Positions 1-11,930 of a DNA stretch of 64,000 nt are shown here, piece by piece; within the stretch, counting starts at the first letter, position 1, and each line of letters opens with the position of its first letter. The notes beneath the pieces are model-generated. The model saw only the letters and a list, made by a program, of their open reading frames with translations, had not been told where the DNA came from and did not search any database. Made by a program: the position numbers and the translations under genes. The stretch is from Patiria miniata (taxonomy: Eukaryota; Echinodermata; Asteroidea; Valvatida; Asterinidae). The stretch is from positions 9,180,632-9,244,631 of the forward strand of contig NW_024037047.1 of the NCBI RefSeq assembly GCF_015706575.1, in the 5' to 3' direction.

Positions 1-296
1 ATATTATATTTACATTGAAATCCATTGCCGGATCATGACACTTTTTTTTGAAAAACGACAGGCTCCTTGATCCGTGTTGAAATGTTGAATGGTTAGATCC
101 CCATTTTGGACGAAGTTTTACTCAAACAATTTCAAGTTTAGGGCTAAATTACTATCGAATTGTGTCTAGGTGTCGGATGGTAGCAGCAAGGGGAAAGTGA
201 AAAGGGTATTGTTTTGTTTATATTTCTCAGGCTTTTTTGGAATGTATACGTGAACCCCATGATTTGAATGACCCCTGCTCCTTATTAAACGTTTAC

Positions 297-752
297 CTGC
301 GGCCAGAAGTCGACAGCCCCGTTCCCCGGCGGGCTGTTTTTATCATGGTGGGAGTTGATAAGCTCCAAGGCGCGTTTCATCGGCTCGTCACCAGGTACTG
401 GGGCTCCTTTCCCGTACTGTCCCGCCTCCAGAAGGCAAATTGTCACCCATGCCGTAGCGAAGGCGTTGTTGTCGAACACACCGACTTGACGGAAGCCTGC
501 TATCCACGGCTTGCCGTACGTGTTGATGCGGATGTTGCTCTCGTACACTCCCCGGTCTTTAGCCCAAAAGACCGGCGGGACGTAAGCGTGACTCCGCTGG
601 ACCTGTAGCCCGGCAATACGCCGATTCAGCTCCCCAATCGTGTGCTCAATGTCACGGTCATGATCCACAGAGGTACCGTATAAACTTCCAACCATTTTGG
701 AAACCAGTAGTGCCACAATAAAGCTCACCGCAACCCGAACCGATTGAAACAT
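297..752 (-). CDS. Unrecognised protein, first coding exon only (partial gene)
   Basis: I read a start codon at 752-750 and an open frame of 152 codons that ends at a good splice donor (CCGCAG then GTAAAC) at 297, so the rest of the gene lies beyond the left edge. Residues about 5-20 are hydrophobic (FIVALLVSKMVG region) and look like a signal peptide or signal anchor. The rest is soluble-looking, with PPVFWAKDRGVYESNI, NTYGKPWIAGFR, a DNNAFATAWV stretch and a PPGNGAVDFWPQ end. These blocks look conserved rather than random, but I cannot name the family. The same frame is open a further 39 codons upstream; I chose the inner ATG because it begins directly before the hydrophobic segment. The opposite strand is also open here but resembles nothing. 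Exon call moderately sure, function unknown. Confidence 0.55.
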
Positions 753-869
753 GATTAAGTTTTCCACCACAAAGTATATATGTAAGAATAATGTTTCCTG
801 TAAGTTTGGATTATCAGAAAAGAATACTGTATTGTTATTGTGTTCATGTACAGAGGAACTGTAGGTCAT

Positions 870-2600
870 GTTATCTTATTTTGTACAGAAGGTAGGCGTG
901 TAACACAATGGACTTGAACCATTTGCAAGCGGACAAAGTTCACATGAAAACGTGACTATTATTTGATGTTTGTTCATGCGAATCATAATTGCTCTTAGGT
1001 TAGGCCTATATGCAATAGCAGGGGCCTAGCAAGGTCATTTTTATTGGGGGTAAACATTTCTTGAAAAGGGCACTGAAATTTGACACCATGCCTCATTTTT
1101 TATCCAGATTAAAAGAATCATCTCCATTTTGACCTGTATTGCCTTTTATGCAATCCTTGAAATGTACTTTGTGTTCCATTCACCTTTATTATTTAATTTT
1201 CATAATTGCCATTTTTAAGGGCGTTTTGGTGCCCTTTTGGTTTTTATGCTTATACACATTTATATAATCATGAGCAAAACTGTGATGTCATTCAAGGCAG
1301 AACGTTCACTTTCACATCTGCTTCAGCATAAAAAAGTCGCCAGAGTTATGTGGTTTGCTGAAAGATGTGTCCCTAGGGGAGTGACATCACGGCAACAGCG
1401 CCCTCACTTGTCAGGAAAAACATGAAACATTTTAAATGTTTACAAAATGTGTACTTTGCACAATTTTTACAAAAAAGGATGGCTCATATAGGTTTTTTTT
1501 TTATACAGTTCAGAGGAATGGATATTGCTACAAATAAGCACCAATATAAAATTCATTTTACGGACACTTTATAAACCTTCAAATCGACTCTAATTAAGTA
1601 TGCATACACTTTGGTGGAGTCAATTCAAATGAATGTCACAATTGAAACAGAACTACATTAAAAAAAAAAAGTTTACTTTTTGCTTTTATTACACTACAAA
1701 CATTTATCATTAAGCATTCTTATACCAAAAATGATTTAAATCACGACTATTTTGCCAAAAAACAACACAATTAATTATTCATAAATGGTCATCTTTAAGA
1801 GAGTATGGCTCTAAAATCAATAATTTCGAGGATTTTTCCGAAATGTATTGATTTCAATCTATTTTGTTGATTGTATTACATTTAAATCCTATTGTCTAAT
1901 TTGTTGTGAGCATTTCTGGATATTGAGAAGCCCCTTTTTTTGTACTATGCTTGTGAAGTCAGTCATCAAAGATAATAATATTTTAGTCATTCCAAACTTC
2001 AATAGACATCAAACTTTAAATCTTACAGAATATATTTCACACAATCAAAATGTTTTTCACACAAACTTGTAACAATCAAAATTGTTGACCACTCTCACAC
2101 AGCCTAGCTGTTACAAATTTACATTTTGAAAACACACTTTTTCCCGTGCATTCAGTAAGTTTTGTTATCTATTTTTTTTCCACTTATGAAATTTTGTGCA
2201 AAACAACAAACTGATGAGTCAACTTTTGTCATGCAAAAACATTACTGACAACCAGTAAGAGTGTGTTTCTGAATAGAACAAGATGTGGTTGTCTAATGGA
2301 AACTTTTTAAGCTAATGAGTTCAAAAATTGCTCCTTAAGACTGTGTACAATGATTTGACAAAAGAAAGAGAAAAAGAAATTAAAATTCTTATGAAATAAA
2401 TATTGAAACTGTAAATGTCATGCACGGTGTGGTGAGGAGGTACTTGGCTCAACAAATTCACTTGATGGACGTCATATTGATGTCGGGGGCCCAGTCTTGC
2501 CTTCTACATATCTGATTGGAGCTGTGGATGAAAAGAAAAGAAAACCATGTGGATAATCCACAGCATTATGAAAAGTCCCTACATGATCATGTTGATGTTT
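870..2600. other. Intergenic, no gene seen
   Basis: AT-rich sequence upstream of the minus-strand exon at 297-752. Its promoter should lie here, but I see no convincing core element. Short open frames are not coding-like and no RNA gene was recognised. Confidence 0.5.
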
Positions 2601-2639
2601 GGAGTTGCAATCAAGGTTGCAGTTTCAAATCAAGTCAGT

Positions 2640-3258
2640 AACCCTAACCTCCCCCAATCCGTCAAACCCAAACAGCATGTTTTGTTGGAATCTGTCAGGA
2701 TGGGTACAGTACCCCTAAACTGACAGTCTTTTACATTGGGTTGGCACAGCTCCAGAATCAAAGTCAAACATGTGTGTGTGTGCAGTTTCCCATATGGTGT
2801 TGGAATTTGCCAGGATGGGTGTGGTTCCTAGGATTAAAATTATGCTAGGGAGTTAATAACTGTTGAATAAATTGTGACAAGGGCATTCCTCTGTCATATT
2901 TTAACGATTATCACTCACTACTTGTGATCACACGTCATTGACCTGTGCGCTTGTCTTGCGATGAATTCAATTACAACATTTTCATCAAGTTTCTATCCAG
3001 CGTGACAGACTTCATATACCGTACGTGTCTTTCCTTTAACCCTAAACCCCTCGAGTGCTTTACTAAAAACCTTTCTCACTCTTGCAAAATCTGACACCAT
3101 GTAGTAAACTCAACACCCAAAATTTTGGACTCTGATTATTGGTGGTATGCCTAACCCCATGTAAAGCATAATCAGTTTACTAGTGCAGTACTCACTCCAA
3201 CAGATTCCAACAAAACATGCAGTTGGATTTTGAAGGGTTGGGGGTGGTTAGGTTAATA
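2640..3258. repeat. Foldback (MITE-like) element with imperfect ~60-bp inverted ends
   Basis: The left arm (about 2640-2700: CCTAACCTCCCCCAATC, then CATGTTTTGTTGGAATCTG) is repeated as its reverse complement at about 3190-3258 (CAGATTCCAACAAAACATG, then GGGTTGGGGGTGGTTAGG). About 490 bp of AT-rich DNA with no coding potential lie between. A related GTTGGAATTTGCCAGGATGG copy occurs inside at about 2805. It looks like a non-autonomous DNA transposon; no target duplication was defined. Confidence 0.55.
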
Positions 3259-4203
3259 CACTTTCCCTGATGAGTTCTTGGTTAAATTCTTGAACACTCT
3301 TTTATATGACAGTACTTTTCCACCACCATTTGCTTTCTGGCATTCTTGCTTCATTGCCAGAAATGAAGTAGCCAGTGAAGTAACACAGCTTCCTGCACAT
3401 TATACCCTCAAAACCAATGACATCTGTGAATGCTATGTTACTTCCAAACCAGAATCACAATATTACTTTGTGTCTTGAATACTTACTGGGATACCTAGTC
3501 GGCATGAGTCTGTTCGTCTCGGAAGCCCTGTCCTTCCACGGCCATGCCAAGTACACGAGGGGTGCTGGAAATGTCAAAATACAGGACTCAAAATTATGAG
3601 ACATTTGCCCACAGACCATGAGACGGACTATGACTTTTAATAGAGAAGTTAATGTCATTTTGTCCACAACTTTACAAAAATGGAATTGAGACCTTTTGTT
3701 GTTCACTTTGGAAACACTCTTGTAATGTCTGTGCGAGTTATAATTTAATCAGCATATCACGTGATAGAGCTTGGCAATTGTAGACGCTAGAATGTGAAGA
3801 TTGCCATTTTGTTGTTAGGACTATTTAAAACGGAAACTTACAAGCCAATCCCAGGACTGCAGATGCTACCAGAACCGGTTCATTGTCCCATGCATACTTC
3901 AGCCATGGTACGAAGCCTGTCACCAACAAACAAAAAAAACGCAAAAGGGTCAAAATGTTGCACACACCTAGGCCTACATGTGTATTCAGATATTGTTGCA
4001 TGTGGAAAAAATTACAAAATATGTAAAAAAATCACTTACATTTCAGCATTGTCAAAATGCACAGAGAACTTTAAGCTTGTTAAATCTCTGTCTAGTCCTC
4101 TTATTTAATACAAATTTAAATATTCACAGTGGGTAGGTGAAGCATGTATGATCAGCCCACATGACCCATCATGGCATGCCTATCCAACCATCCAATCCAA
4201 CAA

Positions 4204-4410
4204 AGGGAAAGATTCCCATATCTGGCCATCACTAATGTTCCCTTCAGTCAGTCACTATTATGTCCTAAAAGTCAAATTTAGCAATAAACAGGGAAAATAT
4301 TGAAGAGTTTACTGAGAAGTCACTAAGAAATTTTCAGACCAGAGTCATACTCAAGACATAGGGTTTATGCACAGGGTGGCAAGTGATGGGCAGATATGGG
4401 AATCTTTCCC
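4204..4410. repeat. Inverted repeat, 28-nt stem
   Basis: GGGAAAGATTCCCATATCTG and the following 8 bases (4204-4231) recur as the reverse complement at about 4382-4410, with one mismatch. About 150 bp separate the arms. Probably the core of a small foldback element. Confidence 0.5.
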
Positions 4411-5377
4411 AACAAACATGACAAAGTACACGTACAGTAAATGAGTAATTAGTAAACTATCAAAATGAAACTTTAGGAATGCAGGCTCAGTCCCCTCAGC
4501 CTTCCTGTTCTTCATTCTGCTGGGTTTTTTTCTGACCCTACTATTATTAAACAAGATAGTTCATTTTAACACCAGATCTACGTTCAACAGATTGAATCAG
4601 TTGTTTTCAATTTCAGTGGAACACAATTTTTTTTCATTAATGGAATAATGGTGGCTTCGTGCACATTGAATTTGCAAAGTTAGTTGCAAAAAGTTGAACA
4701 CTTGCATTTTACTTGCAACGTAGGCGTGGCAGCTATACCAAACACTCTATTCGCCTAAATAAAACTTACATCTTTGAACAATATAGCAAAGTCAATTAAA
4801 AATCAAATTATGAAAACAAATGAACACAAATGGTTAAAAACAGACCTCTTTTCCAAGCCTGCTTGGCAGGAGACAACGCTCGAGTCGCCATTTTGATAGT
4901 GAAGAGCGCCCTCTATTGTTACTCGACGCCAGCGCACGATCCTGTTTTTTTGACAGTTTGGCACGTGTTTGTATGGGGTTTTGTATTATGCAACGCGTAC
5001 AGCCCGGCGTATTAAACGTTCGTGTTTTAATTTTTGTATTTTCTTTGCACCAAAATTATACTAATTTGAGTACTTTGTTACCTGTGACTATGACATAAAG
5101 TAGACGAGAAGTTTGTGGACATCTGCAATTTATTAGCAACCTGCCAGCAGCCGACACATTACTTTACTGTAATCCCTTTTTTGGAAAGAGTTCCAGCATT
5201 TGGCAGCAATCATGCCTCGACACCACTGTGCACAAACGGCACAAACCTATGACTGGTCACGGTGCAAAATTTCCAAGTGTTTTCTCAGTAAATACTTCAA
5301 TATTTTCCCTGTTAAATTTGACTTTTTTAGGACATGTTGCTTTCTGATGGCTGATGGGTCACTGCAGGGAAAACTTA

Positions 5378-5760
5378 GTGATGTCTAGCTTGAAATTTCC
5401 AGCTTTCCAGGCTCAGATATGGGGAGATTACTGTCACCATCATCATGATCATGGTGACAAATTGAGCAGTTGTACATACCGGTAGTTGCACTGAAAAAAC
5501 CCCCCCATTTTTCTCAGGTTCAGCTTGATCTTACTGTCATTTTCTGAGAGGATTCTTTGCTGCATAAAGGATCTAGGCCAATAGGCTGTAATAGGAGAGT
5601 AATTTTAAGGGAAATGGACAGTATCGGCCAAAAAATATGACCATGGTGACATCTGCATTCTAAGTGTGGTTAGTACTGGTTCCAGCTTTCCTGGTGAATC
5701 TCCCCAATTCACGAGCCTAGAAAGCTGGACATTTCAAGCTAAGTGATGTCCATGTATGGA
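5378..5760. repeat. Foldback element with ~60-bp imperfect inverted arms
   Basis: The arm at 5380-5445 (TAGCTTGAAATTTCCAGCTT, then CAGGCTC, then GGGGAGATTACTGTCACC) pairs with 5686-5758 (GAATCTCCCC, then GAGCCTAGAAAGCTGGACAT, then TTCAAGCTA). The interior carries a second small palindrome around ATCATGATCATGGTGAC. No open frame. Likely a MITE. Confidence 0.55.
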
Positions 5761-5769
5761 ATTCTTCCC

Positions 5770-7530
5770 TTTCTGTTCCCATTTTTAAATTTGTGACGTT
5801 CTCATTTTTCAGGTTTGCGGGTGTTGTATGAGCCGTTTTGGCCTGGGCCGGTGGATCTGCTTGCCGCACCCTTCAACTTCAAGTTCAAGACATGGAAGTG
5901 ACGGTGAGAACCCCAAGATGCAGTGCCGATCCATTCAACTTGAGGGGTGGATGTAAGAAATTTACATGAGCAGATAGGTAGGCCTATCCTACAATTATTT
6001 CTGTTGTATGGACATCATGAGAATTTTCAAGGATTGCATTAAAAACATTAAATTACATGGGCCCTTTAAACACAAGCCTTTGATACTGTAAGAAATATCC
6101 TCTCAACTTTTCCTCCCTCCCCTGCCAAGCTTAAGTCAGCCTTCCCCTCTCCCCACCTATCACACCCCTAGATAAGATGTGGATCAGTCCAGAAAACACT
6201 AGACAAATCTCAGGGTTGACGCAGGGTTGAAAACATGCATCGGTTCACACTCGAGGAATTTCAACCCTGCATCTACCCTGCTCCAGACCAGGGTTGAGAA
6301 TTTTTGTTTGGTCGTTTTGTTGAGTTTATTAATAAATTAATTTTTATTTAATATTTTGGGGGAGGAGCATGCGGTTGCCAAAATGGCATTGAAATATTCG
6401 ATTAAAATAGATAAAGAAATATTTTGCTTTTATGCATGTGAGACACCAGATATAAGAAATTGTGAGCTGTGATCATCTAAATGCTTGCAGCACATCTTTA
6501 TGATTTTTATGTGCAGTTTTTTAAGTGATTTTTTTTACAACAGTCACTGCTACTAAGGTAGAGTATATACCTCTAAATTTAATCCCAATCTTTGCAAGTA
6601 TTCCAGGCAGTTTATTTGAACTAATGTTATTTTTTTTTTACATTTTAATATAAACAAAATGGCTTTTACAATTTCCTTAAAGAAAAAGCTTGACACTTGG
6701 ATTTTATTTTTGGTATCTTATCAATTGCTTAATATGTAATTTTGTGTAAAGCTGTCATTAAGGGTTTTTGTAGTCATATTTCCCAAATAATCTGTACAGT
6801 TTACTCTGAATTTTCTTAATTGATCAAAGTGTTGTACATGTATTAGCATTCTATTAATTTTAGTTATTGTTGTAGAAAATAATCTGTTGCATTTGCATTA
6901 CATTAATTTGTGACAAATGGAAATAAAACAAAACAATACAATACAATACTACAGCAAGATTCACCTTGAGAATATGATATTAATTGTCGACACAGTTTAC
7001 AGAAGTGAACTTTTATTTTTGTCAAATTTGTCAACAACTTTTTGTTCTGTTTTTTAATGTCATTTATAATACATTTTAAATTTTTAACCTATTCATCCCA
7101 ACCTGCTTAATTCGTTTAAGCAAAAGTACAGAAGTTAAGGATAGTGAGAAGTCATATTTTGGCACTGTCAATGTTTGAGCAATAATAAAAGAATGAATTT
7201 ATCAGTTGAATATCAAGTGGAGTTCTACAATTCATTGTGTGTTATTTTCTTTCATCTGTTATTTTATTTTCTTTATTTTTTTTTTTGGGGGGGGATATAC
7301 AGAACCAAAAGGAGAGCAGGAAAAAGTGTTTGGCTTGAAAAGGAATAGAACATTTGGAAAAAAACTAGACTGAATAAAAACACTGAAAAATATATATATA
7401 GTTCAAATTTTCCCAAATTGAAATTAAACATTTATAATTTACAGATCCTTTTTTGCCCCATTAAGGTAGTAATGTCAGATATAATGATATTAGGGAAATT
7501 AAATGAATAAAACAAATAATACAATATAAC
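5770..7530. other. Intergenic AT-rich stretch, no gene seen
   Basis: Long T-rich and A-rich runs, some short internal palindromes near 6220-6300 (GGGTTGA and TCAACCC copies) and no supported gene. Confidence 0.4.
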
Positions 7531-7544
7531 AGGAAAAAAAATAA

Positions 7545-7622
7545 CCCCATAGGATTCGAACCTGGGTCACCGGATCGTGAGTCCCGCGCCGTTCCGCAAA
7601 GCAGCTAGCACTACATTGTTCC
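7545..7622 (-). repeat. tRNA-like remnant (SINE head)
   Basis: On the minus strand the end reads GACCCAGGTTCGAATCC, a good pol III B box, preceded about 40 nt upstream by a degenerate A-box-like GTGCTAGCTG. The cloverleaf is not intact, so I read this as a tRNA-derived SINE fragment, not a tRNA gene. Confidence 0.35.
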
Positions 7623-7882
7623 AACGGTGGATTTGTTAGGCTTTGATTATTAGGATGTGTGTTAGTTTTACACGTGCACAAGCACGTGTACGGTTAGACG
7701 CGAACAGCAGTCTTATGAAGAAGTAACTATTTGTTTGATTCTAAAATCGTAGGAAATAAAGCCAATTAAGAGATTGATATTTGATTGGGAATTGGAGGGG
7801 GTGCAAACGGAAACCATACCGCGGGAATGAATGAACTGAAACTGGTACAATTCTTGATTTCCACAAAAAGGTGAACGTGTTC

Positions 7883-9085
7883 AACGGATGCAAGGAAGGC
7901 CATTTCTTTTGTTAATTTCCTTTGTTGAATCTGGCGTTAACAATAAAATGTTTCCATTGAGGCGAAAGGATTAAACGCCGCTATCTTTTTCCACGCTTGA
8001 GTGCATCTGAATGGGTGTTTTTCAAGCGGAAAATCACGAAATACAACTCTTATACAGCATTTTAACCCACAAAACGATACTTTTTGCAGAGGAAATTGCA
8101 TACTGAATAAAACTGTAGTTTCAGAATGCAAAAATTCGCCGTATTAAGGAAATCGATGTCGAATTTGTCTGCAGTTCCAAGCAAAACATTTCCACTTTCC
8201 AACGTAGGTGGCGCTATATATATTTTATTTCAAAGCACCACAGATATCACGTGGCGTACGTACATAATCGGCATGCCACGTATATCGCAGACGCATTTAG
8301 GTCGTGAATAGTGTACCTTTGGCTCATGGAGTCAAGTTCAACTTCAGGAAAATTAAGTTATGACTGAATTAATGTTTGGTGTTAGATCCTTCGCCCATCC
8401 CCCCCCCCCCCCCCCAAAAAATCCACAAATATTCGTACAAGAAAATTCATTGCAGGGGCCAAAGAGGCGTTTTTCAAAACTTTGCCCCGTTTCCATTTAA
8501 GAATAATTATTTTAAGATGGACCTCTGGCTCAATATTGGGCCCTTTTACGCTTCCGAAAAATTAATTTATTAATTTATGACTGAATTTATGTATGGTGTT
8601 ATACCCCTTGCCCCCCCCCCCCCCCACAAATACTCGAATGTCCTGCCTCCCCTTTTATGGACATTATCGTGAGTTTAACCCCGTTTGTTCTAGTCACGGC
8701 CCGGGCCCAATTCCCGGCTTGAGACACACTGTACTGTGAGCGAAATATATAGAGCGCCACCTACGTTGGAAAGTGGAAAGGTTTTGCTTGAAACTCCCAA
8801 AAAAATTGGCATCGATTTCCTTAATACGGCGAATTTTCGCATTTTGAAACTACAGTTTTATTCAGTATGCAATTTCCTCTGCAAAATGTATCATTTTGTG
8901 GGTTAAAATGCTGTATAAGGGCTGTATTTCGCGATTTTCCGCTTGAAAAACACCCATTCAGATGCACTCAAGCGTGGAAAAAGATAGCGGCGTTTAATCC
9001 TTTCGCCTCAATGGAAACATTTTATTGTTAACGCCAGATTCAACAAAAGAAATTAACAAAGAAAATAGACTCCCTTGCATCCGTT
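7883..9085. repeat. Large inverted repeat (~340-bp arms) with poly-C loop
   Basis: The left arm (about 7883-8226) and right arm (about 8741-9085) are near-perfect reverse complements. Each contains AACGGATGCAAGG at the outer end, GGCGAAAGGATTAAACGCCG, CTCAAGCGTGG and GTAGGTGGCGCTATATAT at the inner end. The loop of about 510 bp holds two related blocks, each with GACTGAATT followed by a run of about 18 Cs and an ACAAATA-TCG motif (C runs near 8400 and 8612). No transposase. Probably a foldback or non-autonomous DNA transposon with long inverted ends. Confidence 0.75.
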
Positions 9086-9099
9086 ACACAAGCCTCCTC

Positions 9100-9645
9100 G
9101 TTCTAGCGGTACCGTGTATATACCTCTAGGGGCGACGTCGCCTCTAGCGGTAATTAAGTCGCCTAGCGGTACGTCGCCCCTAGCGGTACTGTACCGCTAG
9201 GGGCGACGTCGCCTCTAGCAGTAAGTCGCCTCTAGCGGTACCGTGTACCTCAAGGGGCGACGTCGCCTCTAGCGGTACGTCGCCTCTAACGGTACCGTGT
9301 ACCTCTAGGGGCGACGTCGCCTCTAGCGGTATGTCGCCTCTAGCGGTACCGTGTACCGCTAGGGGCGACGTCGCCTCTAGCGGTACGTCGCCTCTAGCGG
9401 TACCGTGTACCTCTAGGGGCGACGTCGCCTCTAGCGGTAATTAAGTCGCCTCTAGCGGTACGTCGCCCCTAGCGGTACTGTACCGCTAGGGGCGACGTCG
9501 CCTCTAGCGGTAAGTCGCCTCTAGCGGTACCGTGTACCTCTAGGGGCGACGTCGCCTCTAGCGGTAAGTCGCCTCTAGCGGTACCGTGTACCTCTAGGGG
9601 CGACGTCGCCTCTAGCGGTAAGTCGCCTCTAGCGGTACACGTTCT
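9100..9645. repeat. GACGTC-rich palindromic minisatellite
   Basis: About ten tandem, partly shuffled copies of a GC-rich unit made of CCTCTAGCGGTA, CCGTGTACC and TCTAGGGGCGACGTCGCC. Most units are palindromic around GGCGACGTCGCC, and flanking CTAGCGGTACCG/CGGTACCGCTAG words add a second dyad. Array length about 545 bp, unit spacing roughly 45-60 bp. It abuts the right arm of the 7883-9085 inverted repeat and stands out sharply from the AT-rich surroundings. Confidence 0.8.
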
Positions 9646-9689
9646 CTAAGTGTATATATAAGGTGCACGTGCACCACAGAAGTAGAATT

Positions 9690-11440
9690 ACAAAACGCCT
9701 TTAGACAAAACTAACCGGCTTAAGGCGAATTGCGGTGTACGGTGTATAGCGAGAGATGCAGTTTCATTCAATTTCAGCCGCCCCGGGCTCAGCCTTTTCA
9801 CAGTGAATTTGAATATATGAATATTCAGTTTATAGCGCTGCTGTGTGGAAATTAATGACCCCTTTTGTACAGTTTTTGTAGACTTGATGGCAGTAAATAG
9901 TGTGATATATTCCCCCATCCCTCTCTTCATATGGCCATTTCTATTTTAACCTTCATATATCCCGGCCCATTTCAAAGGTTTACTAAAGAAAACAAATCTA
10001 GAACAACAAACAAAGGACAACAACAAATTGTCTTCTTCTTTTTTTAAATAAAGGTTTATTCTGTACATGAGCATGTATACAACAACTCTAATTTCAAAGT
10101 CAAAATATTTATGTATGCTGACCTATAAAAACCTTTGCTGGTCACATTTTACAGTAATTAAACATGAAAAATCAATGTTTTAAAGGTGACTCATGTTTCT
10201 TGGTACGTGAATCATTTTCTTTTCATGAGGCCCCAACTTAACTCCAAACTAAAGCCAGGCTTTCCTTTTCAAACTTTTTCTTTCCAAATTGTCCATGAAA
10301 CATAGGTTTTTACATTTGTGAAATTAGTTGCAAATACTCTATCCATTCCTATAAACACTGCACATGGTCAGCATTGCTCCTATGTAAAGTATTTTTATGG
10401 TCATTTTCCCCGGGATTTTTTTACAGTTTTCATAGAATTTCTACACAGGTTCACTTTGAGAGTAAGATTTTGTTTGCAACAATTTCAGCATGCAACTGAA
10501 ATTAGTAACTAAATGCATCAACGTTTTTATGTCAATGAAAATATGCAAACATATAAACACGTTGAAGGTAGGGTGTTGGTACATAGAATTAAATATCTTT
10601 TCTATAACAAGATAAATCATTTCAAAGACTTTTGTTCATTCCTGCAAATAACTACCCCATGCCAAAATGCACCCAAAACACATATCTATCAGCCCAAGAT
10701 TTGAGCTATGCTGATTGCGAAGTATGTTTTGAAATTGATGGCATGGGATGGCTCAATGTAAATTTTAAAATCTTTGGAATGATTTTAAAGGAGCACTATG
10801 ATGTATTTAACTTCATTACAGTCATAAACCACAACTTTCAGATTACTTTTTTTGGACACTCTGTAGACAAGTATGAGATTTCTTTTTCAATCTATAGTAC
10901 AATGTACAAGAATGAGAACAAGAACAAAGCAACAATATTTATAAACTGGAGTAATTACAGTAGTAGTTTATGCCATATAAAACATTTTAATTGTTTTTAC
11001 TGTTTTATTGCAATTAACGTATCACGGTAGAATCACATCAATGCAGCTTTTGAATGTCCAATTACATGATATACAAATGGACACAGAACGTGCAAAATCT
11101 GAGACAAACAAAACTCAACGTACGGAAATTCCAAACGGTTGTCTAATGGTCGTGACCAACTCACAAATGGTGGTAGGTCAATTAAAGACAACTATTATAG
11201 CCATTTTTCAAACCCTATATTCCTTTTAGACTTTGGCTTACTATCTGGCTCTTTAAAATGTGTAGGAACAACAATGGAAATACTCAAAATGTTGTTTTTT
11301 TTAGCAGAACATCAACATATACATGATATTTTAAGCCCCAATCGTAAAAGAAAGGAACTCCAAATCACAAAGCTGCAGTCTGGAGCCAAAGTAGTAGAAA
11401 GAGTATTCAATAACAATGTAATATTCTTATCTATGTTGCA
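9690..11440. other. AT-rich tail between minisatellite and INTS1 3' end
   Basis: No gene supported. It may include a distal INTS1 3' UTR, since a minus-strand AATAAA lies at 10055-10060, but the nearer signal at 11454-11459 makes a short UTR likelier. Confidence 0.35.
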
Positions 11441-11453
11441 AAATGATTAACAC

Positions 11454-11459
11454 TTTATT
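11454..11459 (-). terminator. Candidate INTS1 polyadenylation signal
   Basis: AATAAA on the minus strand about 470 bases downstream of the INTS1 stop codon, in T/A-rich context. Chosen as the nearest canonical hexamer; not proven. Confidence 0.4.
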
Positions 11460-11912
11460 TTATCCCATTCTGTCGATGCTAGTTGAGCTGGGAGCAGAAG
11501 CTGGAGATGAAGCCGAAGTCTCAGAAAAGGCATCATCAACTGTGTGTTGTAACAGAAGATGAAGTATCGGCAGAGTCCACATTCAGAAACAGTGTACGAG
11601 GTCTGAGTTGCCATATGACCGTTAAATGAGATTCGACTGTTCACTGTTCATTTCATCCAATGGTAGTCAAGCCTGGAGACAAAGCCACGTCTCAGAATAG
11701 GCATCGTCAGCTTTGTGATAGATGAAGTATCGGCAGAGTCCAAATTCAGTAACAGTTTATTACATCTGCGTTGTGACAGTTGTATCAAGCTCTGTTGATG
11801 CTAGCCAAGCCTGGAGCTGAAGCTGAAGAGGTCATCGTAGTTTCAGGAATGCCCATCATCAGCTTGGCGTCGTAGTGTTTGAGGTTGTTGAGGCACTATC
11901 CATGCTGAGTTG
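11460..11912 (-). repeat. Degenerate tandem repeats in INTS1 3' UTR
   Basis: Two diverged blocks about 160 bp apart share GATGAAGTATCGGCAGAGTC and a CTCAGAA-AGGCATCGTCAG-type segment (about 11500-11590 and 11690-11750). These lead into an exact 72-bp tandem duplication (11841-11912 and 11913-11984). The second copy holds the real INTS1 stop codon; the first is its downstream untranslated twin. Confidence 0.6.
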
Positions 11913-11930
11913 TTTCAGGAATGCCCATCA

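Noticed and set aside
237-608. 123-codon plus-strand open frame
   Set aside because: Antisense of the 297-752 exon, with no signal peptide, splice context or recognisable motif.
9100-9645. CRISPR-like array
   Set aside because: Units are contiguous and palindromic with no unique spacers, and the genome is eukaryotic; it is a minisatellite.
10632-11030. 132-codon plus-strand open frame downstream of INTS1
   Set aside because: AT-rich, Phe/Asn/Ile-heavy composition with no motif; overlaps the probable distal 3' flank of INTS1.
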